In this document: in pieces, positions 8,106-16,912 of the stretch | How positions within the stretch are numbered: position 1 is the first letter of the stretch | Layout: every line of letters begins with the position of its first letter | Assembly: GCF_003268775.1 (NCBI RefSeq) | Contig: NZ_QLSU01000029.1 | Coordinates: 1-64,000 of the forward strand | DNA length: 64,000 nucleotides | Direction of reading: 5' to 3' | From: Paraburkholderia unamae | GTDB taxonomy: Bacteria > Pseudomonadota > Gammaproteobacteria > Burkholderiales > Burkholderiaceae | Position numbers and translations under genes: made by a program | The notes under the pieces: generated by a model | What the model was told of the DNA's origin: nothing | The model's database searches: none | What the model saw: the letters and a program-made list of their open reading frames with translations, nothing else

Positions 8106-9584
8106 ATGTCCGATTCCGCATCGCCTCGTCCTGCCGCCGCGCCCGACAGCGCAGCCGCGCCGGCCACCGCCACCAAGCTGCGGCTCGGCGCGCTCACCGC
8201 CCTCGTCGTGGGGTCGATGGTGGGCGGCGGCATCTTCTCCCTGCCGCAGAACATGGCGGTCAGCGCCGACGCCGGCGCCGTGCTGATCGGCTGGGCAATC
8301 ACCGCGGTCGGCATGCTCACGCTGGCGTTCGTGTTCCAGACGCTGGCGCTGCGCAAGCCCGAGCTGGACGGCGGGGTGTACGCCTTCGCCAAGGCCGGCT
8401 TCGGCGACTATATGGGTTTCGGCTCGGCGTGGGGTTACTGGATCAGTGCGTGGCTCGGCAACGTCGGCTACTTCGTTCTCCTCTTCAGTACGCTCGGCTA
8501 CTTCTTCCCGATCTTCGGCGAGGGCAACACGCCGATTGCAATCATCTGTTCGTCGGTGCTGCTCTGGGCGCTGCACTTCCTCGTGCTGCGCGGCATCAAG
8601 GAAGCGGCGTTCGTCAACCAGATCACCACCGTGGCGAAGATGGTGCCACTTTGCCTCTTCATCATCCTCTGCGCATTTGCGTTCCGCTCGGGCATCTTCA
8701 CCACCGACTTCTGGGGGCAAATGAATCCCAAGCTCGGCAGCGTGACCAACCAGGTCCGCAACATGATGCTCGTGACGGTGTGGGTGTTCATCGGCATCGA
8801 AGGCGCGAGTATCTTCTCGGCGCGCGCCGAGAAGCGCAGCGACGTCGGCAAGGCGACGGTCATCGGCTTCGTCGGCGTGCTGCTCCTGCTCGTGCTCGTG
8901 AACGTGCTCTCGCTGGGCGTGCTCACGCAACCTCAGCTCGCCGCCTTGCAGAACCCTTCGATGGCGGGCGTGCTGGAACGCGTGGTGGGCCACTGGGGCG
9001 CGATTCTGATCAGCGTGGGTCTCGTGGTGTCGCTTGCCGGCGCGCTGCTCTCGTGGGTGCTGCTGTGCGCCGAGATCATCTTCTCGGCCGCGCGCGACCA
9101 CACCATGCCGAGCTTCCTGCGCAAGGAGAACGCCAAGCAGGTGCCGGCCAATGCGCTGTGGCTCACGAACGGCATGATCCAGTTGTTCCTCATCATCACG
9201 CTGTTTTCGAAGGGCACGTATCTCTCGCTGATCTATCTCGCGACGTCGATGATCCTGCTGCCCTACTTCTGGTCGGCGGCTTACGCGCTCCTGCTCACGC
9301 TGCGCGGCGAGACCTATGAGAAGGACAGCCGCGAGCGCAGCAAGGATCTGATCATTGCGCTGATCGCCGTGATCTACGCCGTCTGGCTCATCTATGCGGG
9401 CGGCCTCAAGTATGTGCTGCTCTCCGCGCTGCTCTATGCGCCTGGCGTGGTGCTGTTCGCGCGCGCGAAACGCGAGATCGGCCAGCCCGTATTCACGACC
9501 ATTGAGAAGTTCGTCTTCGCCGCAGTGCTGCTCGGTGCGCTGGTGGCGGCTTTCGGCCTGTACAAGGGCTTTCTCACCCTCTGA
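8106..9584 (+). CDS. arcD: Arginine/ornithine antiporter ArcD
   Basis: APC-superfamily transporter of 492 residues with about 12-13 hydrophobic segments. The first holds GSMVGGGIFSLPQNM, the conserved substrate-binding glycine-rich turn of basic amino acid antiporters. The role is exchange of external arginine for internal ornithine across the inner membrane, feeding the deiminase pathway. GGAG lies 10 bp before the ATG. It is the first gene of arcDABC, with 15 bp to arcA, the same order as in Pseudomonas. The N-terminal ~20 residues are Ala/Ser/Pro-rich and probably cytoplasmic. Confidence 0.93.
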   Translation: MSDSASPRPAAAPDSAAAPATATKLRLGALTALVVGSMVGGGIFSLPQNMAVSADAGAVLIGWAITAVGMLTLAFVFQTLALRKPELDGGVYAFAKAGFGDYMGFGSAWGYWISAWLGNVGYFVLLFSTLGYFFPIFGEGNTPIAIICSSVLLWALHFLVLRGIKEAAFVNQITTVAKMVPLCLFIILCAFAFRSGIFTTDFWGQMNPKLGSVTNQVRNMMLVTVWVFIGIEGASIFSARAEKRSDVGKATVIGFVGVLLLLVLVNVLSLGVLTQPQLAALQNPSMAGVLERVVGHWGAILISVGLVVSLAGALLSWVLLCAEIIFSAARDHTMPSFLRKENAKQVPANALWLTNGMIQLFLIITLFSKGTYLSLIYLATSMILLPYFWSAAYALLLTLRGETYEKDSRERSKDLIIALIAVIYAVWLIYAGGLKYVLLSALLYAPGVVLFARAKREIGQPVFTTIEKFVFAAVLLGALVAAFGLYKGFLTL

Positions 9585-9599
9585 TTCGAGGAGTCACAT

Positions 9600-10856
9600 A
9601 TGAGTACGGACACTGTCGCCTTCGGCGTCAACTCCGAGGCGGGCAAGCTGCGCAAAGTCATGGTGTGCGCACCGGGCCTCGCGCATCAACGCCTCACGCC
9701 CAGCAATTGCGACGAGCTTCTCTACGACGACGTCATCTGGGTCAGTCAGGCGAAGCGCGACCACTTCGACTTCGTGACGAAAATGCGCGAGCGTGGCGTG
9801 GACGTCCTCGAGATGCACAATCTGCTCACGGAAACGGTGCAGAACCCGGAAGCGCTCAAGTACATCCTCGATCGCAAGGTTCGCCCCGAAACCGTGGGCG
9901 TGTCGCTCGCGGGCGAGGTGACTAGCTGGCTCCAGGGGCTCGAACCGCGCAAAGTCGCGGAATTCCTGATTGGCGGCGTGGTGGCCGAAGATATTCCGGA
10001 CACCGATCAAAGCAAGATCCTCAAGGAATTCCGCCGCTATCTGGGCTATTCGAGCTTCGTGCTCGCGCCGCTGCCGAACAGCACCTTCACGCGCGACACC
10101 ACCTGCTGGATCTACAACGGCGTCACGCTCAACCCGATGTACTGGCCGGCGCGCCGCCAGGAAACGCTGCTCACTACGGCCATCTATCGCTATCACCCGG
10201 AATTCGCCGGCAAGGACTTCCAGGTGTGGTACGGCGACCCCGACGAGGACCACGGCGCGGCCACGCTGGAAGGCGGCGACGTGATGCCGATCGGCAACGG
10301 CGTCGTGCTGGTGGGCATGGGCGAGCGCACGAGCCGCCAGGCCATCGGTCGGCTCGCGCAAAACCTCTTCGCCAAGGGCGGCGCCGAGCGCGTGATCGTC
10401 GCGGGCTTGCCGAAGTCTCGCGCCGCCATGCACCTCGACACGGTGTTCAGCTTCTGCGACCGCGACCTCGTGACGATCTTCCCCGAAGTGGTGGGCGAGA
10501 TCGTGCCGTTCTCGATCCGCCCCGACGACAAGAGCCCGTCGAAGCTCGAACTGCGCCGCGAGGAAAAGCCCTTCGTCGACGTCGTGGCCGAAGCGCTGGG
10601 CTTGAAGAGTCTGCGCATTGTCGAGACCGGCGGCAACGCGTTCGCGGCCGAGCGCGAACAGTGGGACGACGGCAACAACGTGGTGTGCGTGGAACCGGGC
10701 GTCGTGATCGGCTACGACCGCAACACCTACACGAATACGCTGCTGCGCAAGGCGGGCGTGGAAGTCATCACGATCACGGCGAGCGAACTGGGCCGCGGGC
10801 GCGGCGGCGGTCACTGCATGACCTGCCCGATCGTACGCGACGCGGTGGAGTATTGA
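9600..10856 (+). CDS. arcA: Arginine deiminase
   Basis: Hydrolyses L-arginine to citrulline and ammonia, the first step of the arginine deiminase pathway, in the cytoplasm. The 418-residue length equals that of the Pseudomonas aeruginosa enzyme. Catalytic elements are visible: FTRDTTCWIYNG, the EGGDVMPIG loop, the HLDTVF segment with the catalytic His, and the C-terminal GGGHCMTCPI with nucleophile Cys406. A strong ribosome site (GAGGAG) precedes the ATG. It lies between arcD and arcB in a co-directional operon with short gaps. Confidence 0.96.
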   Translation: MSTDTVAFGVNSEAGKLRKVMVCAPGLAHQRLTPSNCDELLYDDVIWVSQAKRDHFDFVTKMRERGVDVLEMHNLLTETVQNPEALKYILDRKVRPETVGVSLAGEVTSWLQGLEPRKVAEFLIGGVVAEDIPDTDQSKILKEFRRYLGYSSFVLAPLPNSTFTRDTTCWIYNGVTLNPMYWPARRQETLLTTAIYRYHPEFAGKDFQVWYGDPDEDHGAATLEGGDVMPIGNGVVLVGMGERTSRQAIGRLAQNLFAKGGAERVIVAGLPKSRAAMHLDTVFSFCDRDLVTIFPEVVGEIVPFSIRPDDKSPSKLELRREEKPFVDVVAEALGLKSLRIVETGGNAFAAEREQWDDGNNVVCVEPGVVIGYDRNTYTNTLLRKAGVEVITITASELGRGRGGGHCMTCPIVRDAVEY

Positions 10857-10939
10857 GCCGCCGAGGCCTGAACATTCGCACTTAAGCGCATTCAAGCGCA
10901 CTCAAGCGCATTCACCTGATTTCGCAACGGAGAACCGAC

Positions 10940-11950
10940 ATGGCTTTCAACCTGCGCAACCGCAGCCTGCTCAGCCTCATGCACCACAACACCCGCGAAC
11001 TACGCTATCTGCTCGACCTCTCGCGCGACCTCAAGCGCGCCAAGTACACGGGCACGGAGCAGCAGCATCTCAAGGGTGTGAACATTGCCCTCATCTTCGA
11101 AAAGACGTCCACGCGCACGCGTTGCGCGTTCGAAGTCGCGGCCTATGACCAGGGCGCGAACGTCACCTATATCGACCCGAACTCCTCGCAGATCGGCCAC
11201 AAGGAAAGCATGAAGGACACGGCGCGCGTGCTCGGGCGCATGTACGACGCGATCGAGTATCGCGGCTTCAAGCAGGAGATCGTCGAAGAACTCGCGAAAT
11301 TCGCCGGCGTGCCCGTGTTCAACGGTCTCACCGACGAATACCACCCCACGCAGATGCTCGCCGACGTGCTCACCATGCGCGAGCATTCGGACAAGCCGCT
11401 CACGCAGATCAGCTATGCGTACCTCGGTGACGCGCGCAACAACATGGGCAATTCGCTGCTGCTGATCGGCGCGAAACTCGGCATGGACGTGCGCATCGCG
11501 GCGCCGAAATCGCTGTGGCCGCACGACGATCTCGTGGCGGATTGCAAGAAGTTCGCCGAGGAAAGCGGCGCGCGCATCCTGCTCACCGAAGACCCGAAGG
11601 CCGCGGTCAACGGCGTGGATTTCGTGCATACCGACGTGTGGGTTTCCATGGGCGAGCCGGTGGAAGCCTGGGGCGAGCGGATCAAGCTGCTGCTGCCCTA
11701 CCAGGTGAACATGGCGCTCATGAAGGCGAGCGGCAGCGCGCAAACGCGCTTCATGCACTGTCTGCCCGCCTTCCACAACAGCGAGACCGTGGTGGGCAAG
11801 CAGATCGCCGACAAGTATCCGGAGCTCAAGGGCGGCATCGAGGTCACGGAAGAAGTGTTCGAGTCGCCGCTGAACCTCGCTTTCGAGCAGGCGGAAAACC
11901 GCATGCACACGATCAAGGCGATCCTCGTTTCGACGCTCGCCGACATTTGA
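10940..11950 (+). CDS. arcB: Catabolic ornithine carbamoyltransferase
   Basis: Protein of 336 residues that phosphorolyses citrulline to ornithine and carbamoyl phosphate. The carbamoyl-phosphate site STRTR is at 56-60 (FEKTSTRTRCAFE). HPTQMLADVLT, DVWVSMGE and HCLPAFH, the ornithine/citrulline-binding motifs, are all present. The length, the N-terminus MAFNLRNRSLL and the placement between arcA and arcC mark it as the catabolic enzyme rather than anabolic ArgF. CGGAG precedes the start, and the 83-bp gap to arcA shows no obvious terminator. Confidence 0.95.
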   Translation: MAFNLRNRSLLSLMHHNTRELRYLLDLSRDLKRAKYTGTEQQHLKGVNIALIFEKTSTRTRCAFEVAAYDQGANVTYIDPNSSQIGHKESMKDTARVLGRMYDAIEYRGFKQEIVEELAKFAGVPVFNGLTDEYHPTQMLADVLTMREHSDKPLTQISYAYLGDARNNMGNSLLLIGAKLGMDVRIAAPKSLWPHDDLVADCKKFAEESGARILLTEDPKAAVNGVDFVHTDVWVSMGEPVEAWGERIKLLLPYQVNMALMKASGSAQTRFMHCLPAFHNSETVVGKQIADKYPELKGGIEVTEEVFESPLNLAFEQAENRMHTIKAILVSTLADI

Positions 11951-12054
11951 GCCGCACGGCTTGACGGGGCACGCGCACCGCGCGGCCGGGCTTCAAACCC
12001 GGTCGCCTCGCGCGTGCTCCGCTTCAACGACACGCATAACCTCGGGAGTACACC

Positions 12055-12984
12055 ATGCGAATCGTGATTGCGCTTGGCGGCAACGCGCTGCTGCGTCGCG
12101 GCGAGCCGATGACGGCGGAAAACCAGCGCGAGAACGTGCGCCTCGCGGCCACCCAGATCTCGCAGATCGCGCAGGGCAACGAACTCGTGATCGCTCACGG
12201 CAACGGGCCGCAGGTGGGCCTGCTCGCGCTCCAGGGCGAAGCCTACAAGGACGTGCCGGGCTACCCGCTGGACGTGCTCGGCGCCCAAACCGAAGGCATG
12301 ATCGGCTACATGATCGAGCAGGAGCTGGGCAACCTGCTGCCGTATGAGGTGCCTTTCGCGACCATCCTCACCCAGGTCGAAGTGGACGCGAACGATCCGG
12401 CGTTCCAGCATCCGACCAAGCCGATCGGCCCGGTCTACACAAAGGAGCAGGCGGAGACGCTCGCCGCCGAGCGTGGCTGGAGCATTGCCCCGGACGGCGA
12501 CAAATTCCGCCGCGTGGTGGCAAGCCCGAGACCCAAGCACATCTTCGAGATCCGCCCGGTGAAATGGCTGCTGGAGCGCGGCACGATCGTGATCTGCGCG
12601 GGCGGCGGCGGCATTCCGACGCTCTATGGCGAAGGCCACAAGCTGGGCGGCGTGGAGGCCGTGATCGACAAGGACCTCTGCTCGGCGTTGCTCGCGCAGG
12701 AGCTGGAAGCCGACGTGCTGATCATCGCGACCGACGTGAACGCGACCTATATCGACTGGAGCAAGCCGACGCAAAAGGCCATTGCGAGCGCGCATCCCGA
12801 CGAGCTGGAGAAACTGGGATTCGCGGCCGGGTCGATGGGTCCGAAAGTGATGGCGGCCGCCGAGTTCGCTCGCAACACCGGCAAAGATGCGGTGATTGGC
12901 GCGCTGGCCGATATCGTGGCGATCACCCAGGGCAAGGCGGGCACGCGCGTGAGCACCGCAAAGCCCGGTTTGGTTTTCTATTAG
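12055..12984 (+). CDS. arcC: Carbamate kinase
   Basis: Final enzyme of the deiminase pathway: carbamoyl phosphate plus ADP gives ATP, CO2 and ammonia. The protein has 309 residues. IALGGNALLRRGEPM at the N-terminus, AHGNGPQVGLL, CAGGGGIPT and the ATDVNATYIDW segment are typical amino-acid-kinase-fold motifs of carbamate kinases. The ribosome site CGGGAG precedes the ATG. It closes arcDABC, 104 bp after arcB; a tandem repeat and a hairpin follow. Confidence 0.95.
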   Translation: MRIVIALGGNALLRRGEPMTAENQRENVRLAATQISQIAQGNELVIAHGNGPQVGLLALQGEAYKDVPGYPLDVLGAQTEGMIGYMIEQELGNLLPYEVPFATILTQVEVDANDPAFQHPTKPIGPVYTKEQAETLAAERGWSIAPDGDKFRRVVASPRPKHIFEIRPVKWLLERGTIVICAGGGGIPTLYGEGHKLGGVEAVIDKDLCSALLAQELEADVLIIATDVNATYIDWSKPTQKAIASAHPDELEKLGFAAGSMGPKVMAAAEFARNTGKDAVIGALADIVAITQGKAGTRVSTAKPGLVFY

Positions 12985-12992
12985 GCCTGTTG

Positions 12993-13062
12993 CCTGACTG
13001 AGCGAGGCTAACTGAGTGTGGCTAACTGAGTGTGGCTAACTGAGTGAGCCTGACTGCGTAAT
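12993..13062. repeat. 14-bp tandem repeat after arcC
   Basis: Three near-identical copies of GCTAACTGAGTGTG sit at 13007-13020, 13021-13034 and 13035-13048 (the last ends GAG). Degenerate units flank them at 12993-13006 and 13049-13062, giving five units. It starts 9 bp after the arcC stop codon and lies in the 3' UTR. Confidence 0.8.
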
Positions 13063-13066
13063 CAGG

Positions 13067-13110
13067 GCGCGCGCCTGCGGCAAAACCGGCTGCGGCGCGC
13101 GCGGTTGTTT
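13067..13110 (+). terminator. Possible arc operon terminator
   Basis: GCGCGCGCC (13067-13075) pairs with GGCGCGCGC (13094-13102) across an 18-nt loop, followed by GGTTGTTT, a weak U tract. It lies between arcC and the convergent RRM-like gene, so it may serve both directions. Confidence 0.4.
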
Positions 13111-13131
13111 GACGCGCTTCCAGGACGCTCC

Positions 13132-13386
13132 CTACTCTTCGCGCGCCGGCGGCATAACCTGCGCGCTGATCGTGCGCTCCCGCCAGAACAAATTGTGGAT
13201 GCGGCTCTGCAAGCGGCGCAGGCCCTCTTCGCTCGCGCTGTGAAACGTGAGCAATGCGGCGGGACGCCCCGCGCCTTCAATGCGCTCGATGGCGTCGAAC
13301 GGCGGAAAGCCGTAGCGCTCCAGAAACTCGTTGATTTCAGCGTCCGAGACGTGTTCGTCGATATTTCCCAACAGCAGGTCGGCCAT
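13132..13386 (-). CDS. Small RRM-like RNA-binding protein
   Basis: Protein of 84 residues. MADLLLGNIDEHVSDAEINEFL fits the first strand and helix of an RNA-recognition motif, with LLLGNI as the RNP2-like hexamer. The central RPAALLTFHSAS sits where RNP1 falls, though the usual RNP1 aromatics are not well conserved. The single domain fills the protein. It is convergent with arcC and has its own promoter region. The fold is moderately certain; the RNA target is unknown. Confidence 0.65.
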   Translation of the reverse strand: MADLLLGNIDEHVSDAEINEFLERYGFPPFDAIERIEGAGRPAALLTFHSASEEGLRRLQSRIHNLFWRERTISAQVMPPAREE

Positions 13387-13508
13387 GGTCTACCCCTAGT
13401 GTGCGTTCATTCGTGATGATAGTGTGGATTGGCCCGGTGTGACGACAAACCGCGTGAATCCGCGCGTGCCGTCGCAAAACCCGCGCAAAACCCGCGCCGG
13501 ACCTCGCC

Positions 13509-13937
13509 TCAACCCGCGGGCACGATGCCCAGCGCCGCTTGCACGGCATGAATGAAGTGCGCGCCGTCGAAGGGCTTGTGCAGGTACGAAACGGCGCCGG
13601 ATGCATAGGCCTCGTCGCGCACACCGGCTTCGTCGCGCGCGGTGATGACGATCACCGGCATCCCCGTATGCGCGATGCGCCGTTGAACCGCCAGGCCGCT
13701 CAAGCCGGGCAACTGCACGTCGAGCACGGCGCAGCCCGGTTGCGGCCCATGTGCGCCGGACTGGGCAGACTGCGCTGCGAGCAGGCCGAGCGCGCCCAGA
13801 AAGTCCTCGCCGCTACGAAAGATCCGCGCGCCGATGCCTGCCGTGCGCAACAGGCGTTGCAGCGCGCGGCCGACAGATTCGTCGTCGTCCACCACGGCCA
13901 CCCACGGTTGGGCATCGAGCATGTTCGCGCATTCCAT
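13509..13937 (-). CDS. Single-domain response regulator (orphan receiver)
   Basis: Stand-alone receiver of 142 residues with the acidic cluster DDDE (17-20), phosphoacceptor Asp73 in AVLDVQLPG, the switch segment VIVITARDE, and Lys121 in LHKPFDGAHF. A Gly/Ala/Gln-rich insert around 50-68 lengthens the helix 2 to strand 3 region. No output domain and no adjacent intact kinase are present, though the remains of a hybrid kinase lie ~3.5 kb away. A start at 13922 (MLDAQP) is also possible. The ppk2 gene is 42 bp upstream on the same strand. Confidence 0.8.
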   Translation of the reverse strand: MECANMLDAQPWVAVVDDDESVGRALQRLLRTAGIGARIFRSGEDFLGALGLLAAQSAQSGAHGPQPGCAVLDVQLPGLSGLAVQRRIAHTGMPVIVITARDEAGVRDEAYASGAVSYLHKPFDGAHFIHAVQAALGIVPAG

Positions 13938-13979
13938 GTTTCGCGGCCCAAGCCCACGTGCGGGCCCAGGCGCGGGCGA

Positions 13980-14801
13980 TCAGACGGTATCCGGCACGTA
14001 CCGGTAGGGATAGCCCGGGTCCACATAACCCTGAGCCTTCTGCCGGGCGGGCAACACGATCTTTTCGCGCGGCAGCGGCTCGTACGGAATGCTGCTCAGC
14101 AGATGATTGATGACGTTCAGGCGCGCCCGTTTCTTGTCGTCGGATCGGACTACGAACCATGGCGATTCCGGCGTATCCGTCATGTCGAACATTTCGTCGC
14201 GCGCGCGTGAGTAGTCGTACCAGCGCCGATACGATTCGAGGTCCATGGGCGAGAGCTTCCAGATCTTGCGCGGGTCGTTGATGCGCGACTCGAGACGCCG
14301 GGTTTGCTCTTTCTGGCTCACTTCGAGCCAGTATTTGATGAGGATCGTGCCCGAGTCGATGATGGCGCGCTCGATGAGCGGCACGCCGCGCAGAAACTCG
14401 TGCACCTGCTGCTCCGTGCAGAAGCCCATCACGCGCTCCACGCCCGCGCGGTTATACCAGCTACGGTCGAACACGACGATTTCGCCGGCGGCGGGCAGAT
14501 GCGGCAGGTAGCGCTGGAAGTACATCTGCGACTTTTCGCGCTCGGTGGGCGCCGGCAGCGCGAACACGCGGAACACGCGCGGACTCACGCGCTCGGTGAG
14601 CGCCTTGATGGTGCCGCCCTTGCCCGCGCCGTCGCGCCCCTCGAACAAGATGCACACGCGCTTGCGATTCTTGACGACCCATTCCTGCAAGCGGACGAGC
14701 TCGCCATGCAACCGCGTCAGTTCCTTTTGGTACGCTTTCTCGCTGAGTTTTTCGACCGGCTCTTCCGTGTGCTCAGCTTTCACTTCCTGTTTTTTTGCCA
14801 T
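13980..14801 (-). CDS. ppk2: Polyphosphate kinase 2
   Basis: PPK2 of 273 residues; family members transfer phosphate between polyphosphate and nucleoside (di)phosphates. The Walker A motif is EGRDGAGKGGTI; the Walker B and lid region is VVFDRSWYNRAGVERVMGF. KIWKLSPMDLESYRRW and YDYSRARDEMF are typical of class I PPK2, which usually makes GTP or ATP from polyP. Start 14801 (MAKKQEVKAEH) begins a charged, probably flexible tail of ~20 residues. The next gene on the strand is the orphan receiver. Confidence 0.92.
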   Translation of the reverse strand: MAKKQEVKAEHTEEPVEKLSEKAYQKELTRLHGELVRLQEWVVKNRKRVCILFEGRDGAGKGGTIKALTERVSPRVFRVFALPAPTEREKSQMYFQRYLPHLPAAGEIVVFDRSWYNRAGVERVMGFCTEQQVHEFLRGVPLIERAIIDSGTILIKYWLEVSQKEQTRRLESRINDPRKIWKLSPMDLESYRRWYDYSRARDEMFDMTDTPESPWFVVRSDDKKRARLNVINHLLSSIPYEPLPREKIVLPARQKAQGYVDPGYPYRYVPDTV

Positions 14802-14952
14802 GGAGTCGCTCCACGCGAAATTCGCCTCCCACGAGGCGGATCTATCCACTATGGTGGGCGAAAATTGATCGCGCAATAGGACTTTGGGCTAAGCCCGGAT
14901 AGCGTTGACATCGAACAGGTGTGCGCTCGTCGGCGCGCCTCGAATACGCGCC

Positions 14953-15384
14953 TCAATCGTGTGCGTAATTGAACTCCGGCATGGCCTTGAGCTGGGCCTT
15001 GTCCGCCTGTAGCACGATCTGCCGGCTGCTGATGCGCAGATCGTTGAACGGTACGGCCACGAGATGCTTGCCCATGCCGAGAAAGCCGCCTACCGAGAGA
15101 ATCGCGAAGGCGCCGTCGTTGGGCGATTCGAGCACGATGTCGTCGATCGCGCCGATCTTGCTGCCGCTGTTGTCGTACACCTCCGAGCCCACGAGCTTCG
15201 AGGCGCGAAAGCCGGTGCCCGACTGAACCGTCGCCATACGCTGCACTGCGATGTTTTGCGGCGCGCCCTGGGCCGGCGCCAAGGTGACGAACCCCGGCCC
15301 GCAACTCAGGGCGACAGCAAGCACCGCAGCATGACGTGCAAGCAGGCGGCGCAAATTCAGCGGGCGTTGCGATTGTGTCGTCAT
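14953..15384 (-). CDS. Exported PRC-barrel domain protein
   Basis: Protein of 143 residues with a likely signal peptide: basic start, hydrophobic stretch AAVLAVALSCGPGFVTLA and APAQGAPQN near the cleavage point. A PRC-barrel follows (residues ~60-140): GFRASKLVGSEVYDNSGSKI and IDDIVLESPNDGAFAIL are its diagnostic strands. Such proteins are common in Burkholderiales and are thought to act in the envelope or in stress. The strong ribosome site GGAGGGAGGGG precedes the ATG at 15384. Confidence 0.82.
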   Translation of the reverse strand: MTTQSQRPLNLRRLLARHAAVLAVALSCGPGFVTLAPAQGAPQNIAVQRMATVQSGTGFRASKLVGSEVYDNSGSKIGAIDDIVLESPNDGAFAILSVGGFLGMGKHLVAVPFNDLRISSRQIVLQADKAQLKAMPEFNYAHD

Positions 15385-15464
15385 GGTATCCCCTCCCTCC
15401 TGCGAATTCGCGATGGATACCGGACCATTGCAAACGCTATGCCCGGCGGCGTCCCTGGCCCCGC

Positions 15465-16061
15465 TCAGGCAGGCGTCGCCCAATGGTCGAGGAGCGGCCC
15501 GTGTTCGCCATCAAGCGGATCGCGCGCGGGAAACGGCAGCGCCTGCATCGCGCGCAGTTCCGCGGCCGTGAGCGCGTCGCGCCGGATGTCCCACTGCTGC
15601 CCGCGCGGGTAGCCGCCCGCCACGTGAAATCCGCCGGCCAGCGAAAGCAGGCAATGCCCCGTGCCGGCAGGCAGCAACAACGCGTCGCCCGCGTGCACGC
15701 GCAGCACGCGTCCGCCCGGCCCGCCGAGAATCAGCTCAGCCGTGCCCGCGTACACGCCCAGCACCTCGTGCGCCGTAGAGTGGAAATGGTGATAGTCGAA
15801 TACGCCGTCCAACCATTGCACCGGCCATTCGTTCGCTTCGAAGCGCTCGGTGAATGCCCGCGCGAGATCCTGCGTGCCCGGCGCGAGCGCGCGTCGATAG
15901 ACGACCACGGGAAGCCGCGCGTTGTTCGGCACCCAACCGTGCGGGCCCAGATGGAACGCTTCCACGCCGCCTGCGGGCTCAGGCGCACGGCGTTCGGCCG
16001 GCTTGCGAGATTGATGCGGCGTGTTGAATGAATGCAATGCGTCATGTTCGTGCATCGTCAC
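15465..16061 (-). CDS. Cupin-fold protein
   Basis: Protein of 198 residues. HLGPHGWVPNNARLPVVVYR at the N-terminus and the core YHHFHSTAHEVLGVYAG...GDALLLPAGTGHCLL contain the histidines expected of a cupin metal site, as in YjlB-like proteins. The substrate cannot be told. GTG at 16061 and ATG at 16055 are both usable after the GAAGGGG ribosome site. The start overlaps the stop of the upstream small secreted protein by 4 bp, so the two are probably co-transcribed and coupled. Confidence 0.75.
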   Translation of the reverse strand: MTMHEHDALHSFNTPHQSRKPAERRAPEPAGGVEAFHLGPHGWVPNNARLPVVVYRRALAPGTQDLARAFTERFEANEWPVQWLDGVFDYHHFHSTAHEVLGVYAGTAELILGGPGGRVLRVHAGDALLLPAGTGHCLLSLAGGFHVAGGYPRGQQWDIRRDALTAAELRAMQALPFPARDPLDGEHGPLLDHWATPA

Positions 16062-16417
16062 TGCCCCTTCGCATCGCCGCGCCCGGCCGCGCCCGACGCG
16101 CCATGTGCGGTCGTCGCTTTCATCGCTTTCGTCGCGCTCATTGCGTCGCTCGCCGGTTGCTTCGCGTGATGCGGTTTATGGTTCGCGGAATGTGTCGTTT
16201 GCGTGGTTTGTCCACGCTTGCCGGCAGGCACGCCTTGCTCGACACCGTGGGTCGGCGCGGGATAAACGCCGTTGGCCTTGGCACCGCTTGACTCCGTGGC
16301 CGGCGCCGTGGTGGGACGATCCGCGCCGCTATTGTCCTGCGCGTGCGCGGCGCCCACGCCTGCGAGCGCCGAAGCGGCGGCGAGGAAAGCCATCCTCAAC
16401 GCGGTGTGCAGATTCAT
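16058..16417 (-). CDS. Small exported protein, His/Lys/Thr-rich, unknown function
   Basis: Protein of 119 residues. MNLHTALRMAFLAAASALAG with GAAHAQD is a textbook signal peptide with an AXA cleavage site. The mature part is low-complexity and rich in Thr, Ala, His and Lys, with no recognised domain, so it is probably disordered in the periplasm. It overlaps the cupin gene start by 4 bp. A good ribosome site (GGAGGA) precedes the ATG. Function unknown. Confidence 0.7.
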   Translation of the reverse strand: MNLHTALRMAFLAAASALAGVGAAHAQDNSGADRPTTAPATESSGAKANGVYPAPTHGVEQGVPAGKRGQTTQTTHSANHKPHHAKQPASDAMSATKAMKATTAHGASGAAGRGDAKGQ

Positions 16418-16504
16418 CGGCCATCCTCCTTGCGGCTTGTGGCGCGTAAATGGACTTCACATGCCTCACGCAGCAACCTGCGTACCGGGCCGCCGCGCAC
16501 GCGT

Positions 16505-16550
16505 GAATCGCAGGAAAATCGATTCGCGATCCCAGGTAACGCCAGGTAAC
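16505..16550. repeat. Short inverted and direct repeats
   Basis: GAATCG (16505-16510) is inverted as CGATTC (16520-16525). CCAGGTAAC is directly repeated at 16532-16540 and 16542-16550. They lie in the 285-bp spacer between divergent small genes and may be regulatory; nothing else stands out there. Confidence 0.3.
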
Positions 16551-16702
16551 TGAAAGGCGACTGAAGCGCCTGCGGCGGCGCCCGCCGGGAAAAACGCCAG
16601 ATGGACGACGCCACGCGGCACAGTGCTTGCTGTAACGGGTGCATACGGATGCGCGCGTGCGCCGAATATCCGGCGCACGCTTCGCGCAACCTGGAGAGGT
16701 CC

Positions 16703-16903
16703 ATGCTTTCGAACCCGCTGAGTTCCCCTCGCCCGCTACCTGCTGCATGCCTTCTACACCGCACGCCCGAGGCGCATCTGCCAACGGAGGAGCCCAACGA
16801 CCCGCACCGCCCGCCGCCTCCGCCTCGGGTGCCGGACAGCGAACCGCCCCCGGTGCCCGCGGGCGACCCGCCGCCCGAGGCACCGCCCGAGCGCCTGCGC
16901 TAG
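16703..16903 (+). CDS. Small proline-rich protein, unknown function
   Basis: ORF of 66 codons preceded by GGAGAGG at correct spacing. The C-terminal half is PNDPHRPPPPPRVPDSEPPP and more of the same, with alternating Pro/Glu/Asp, a composition seen in small uncharacterised proteins of Burkholderiales. No signal peptide or domain is seen. It converges on the acidic protein gene that ends at 16913. Coding status rests on the ribosome site and biased composition only. Confidence 0.5.
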   Translation: MLSNPLSSPRPLPAACLLHRTPEAHLPTEEPNDPHRPPPPPRVPDSEPPPVPAGDPPPEAPPERLR

Positions 16904-16912
16904 CGGGCCGGT

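Noticed and set aside
12993..13062. Short tandem repeat as a CRISPR array
   Set aside because: Units are contiguous with no spacers and only 14 bp long; no cas genes.
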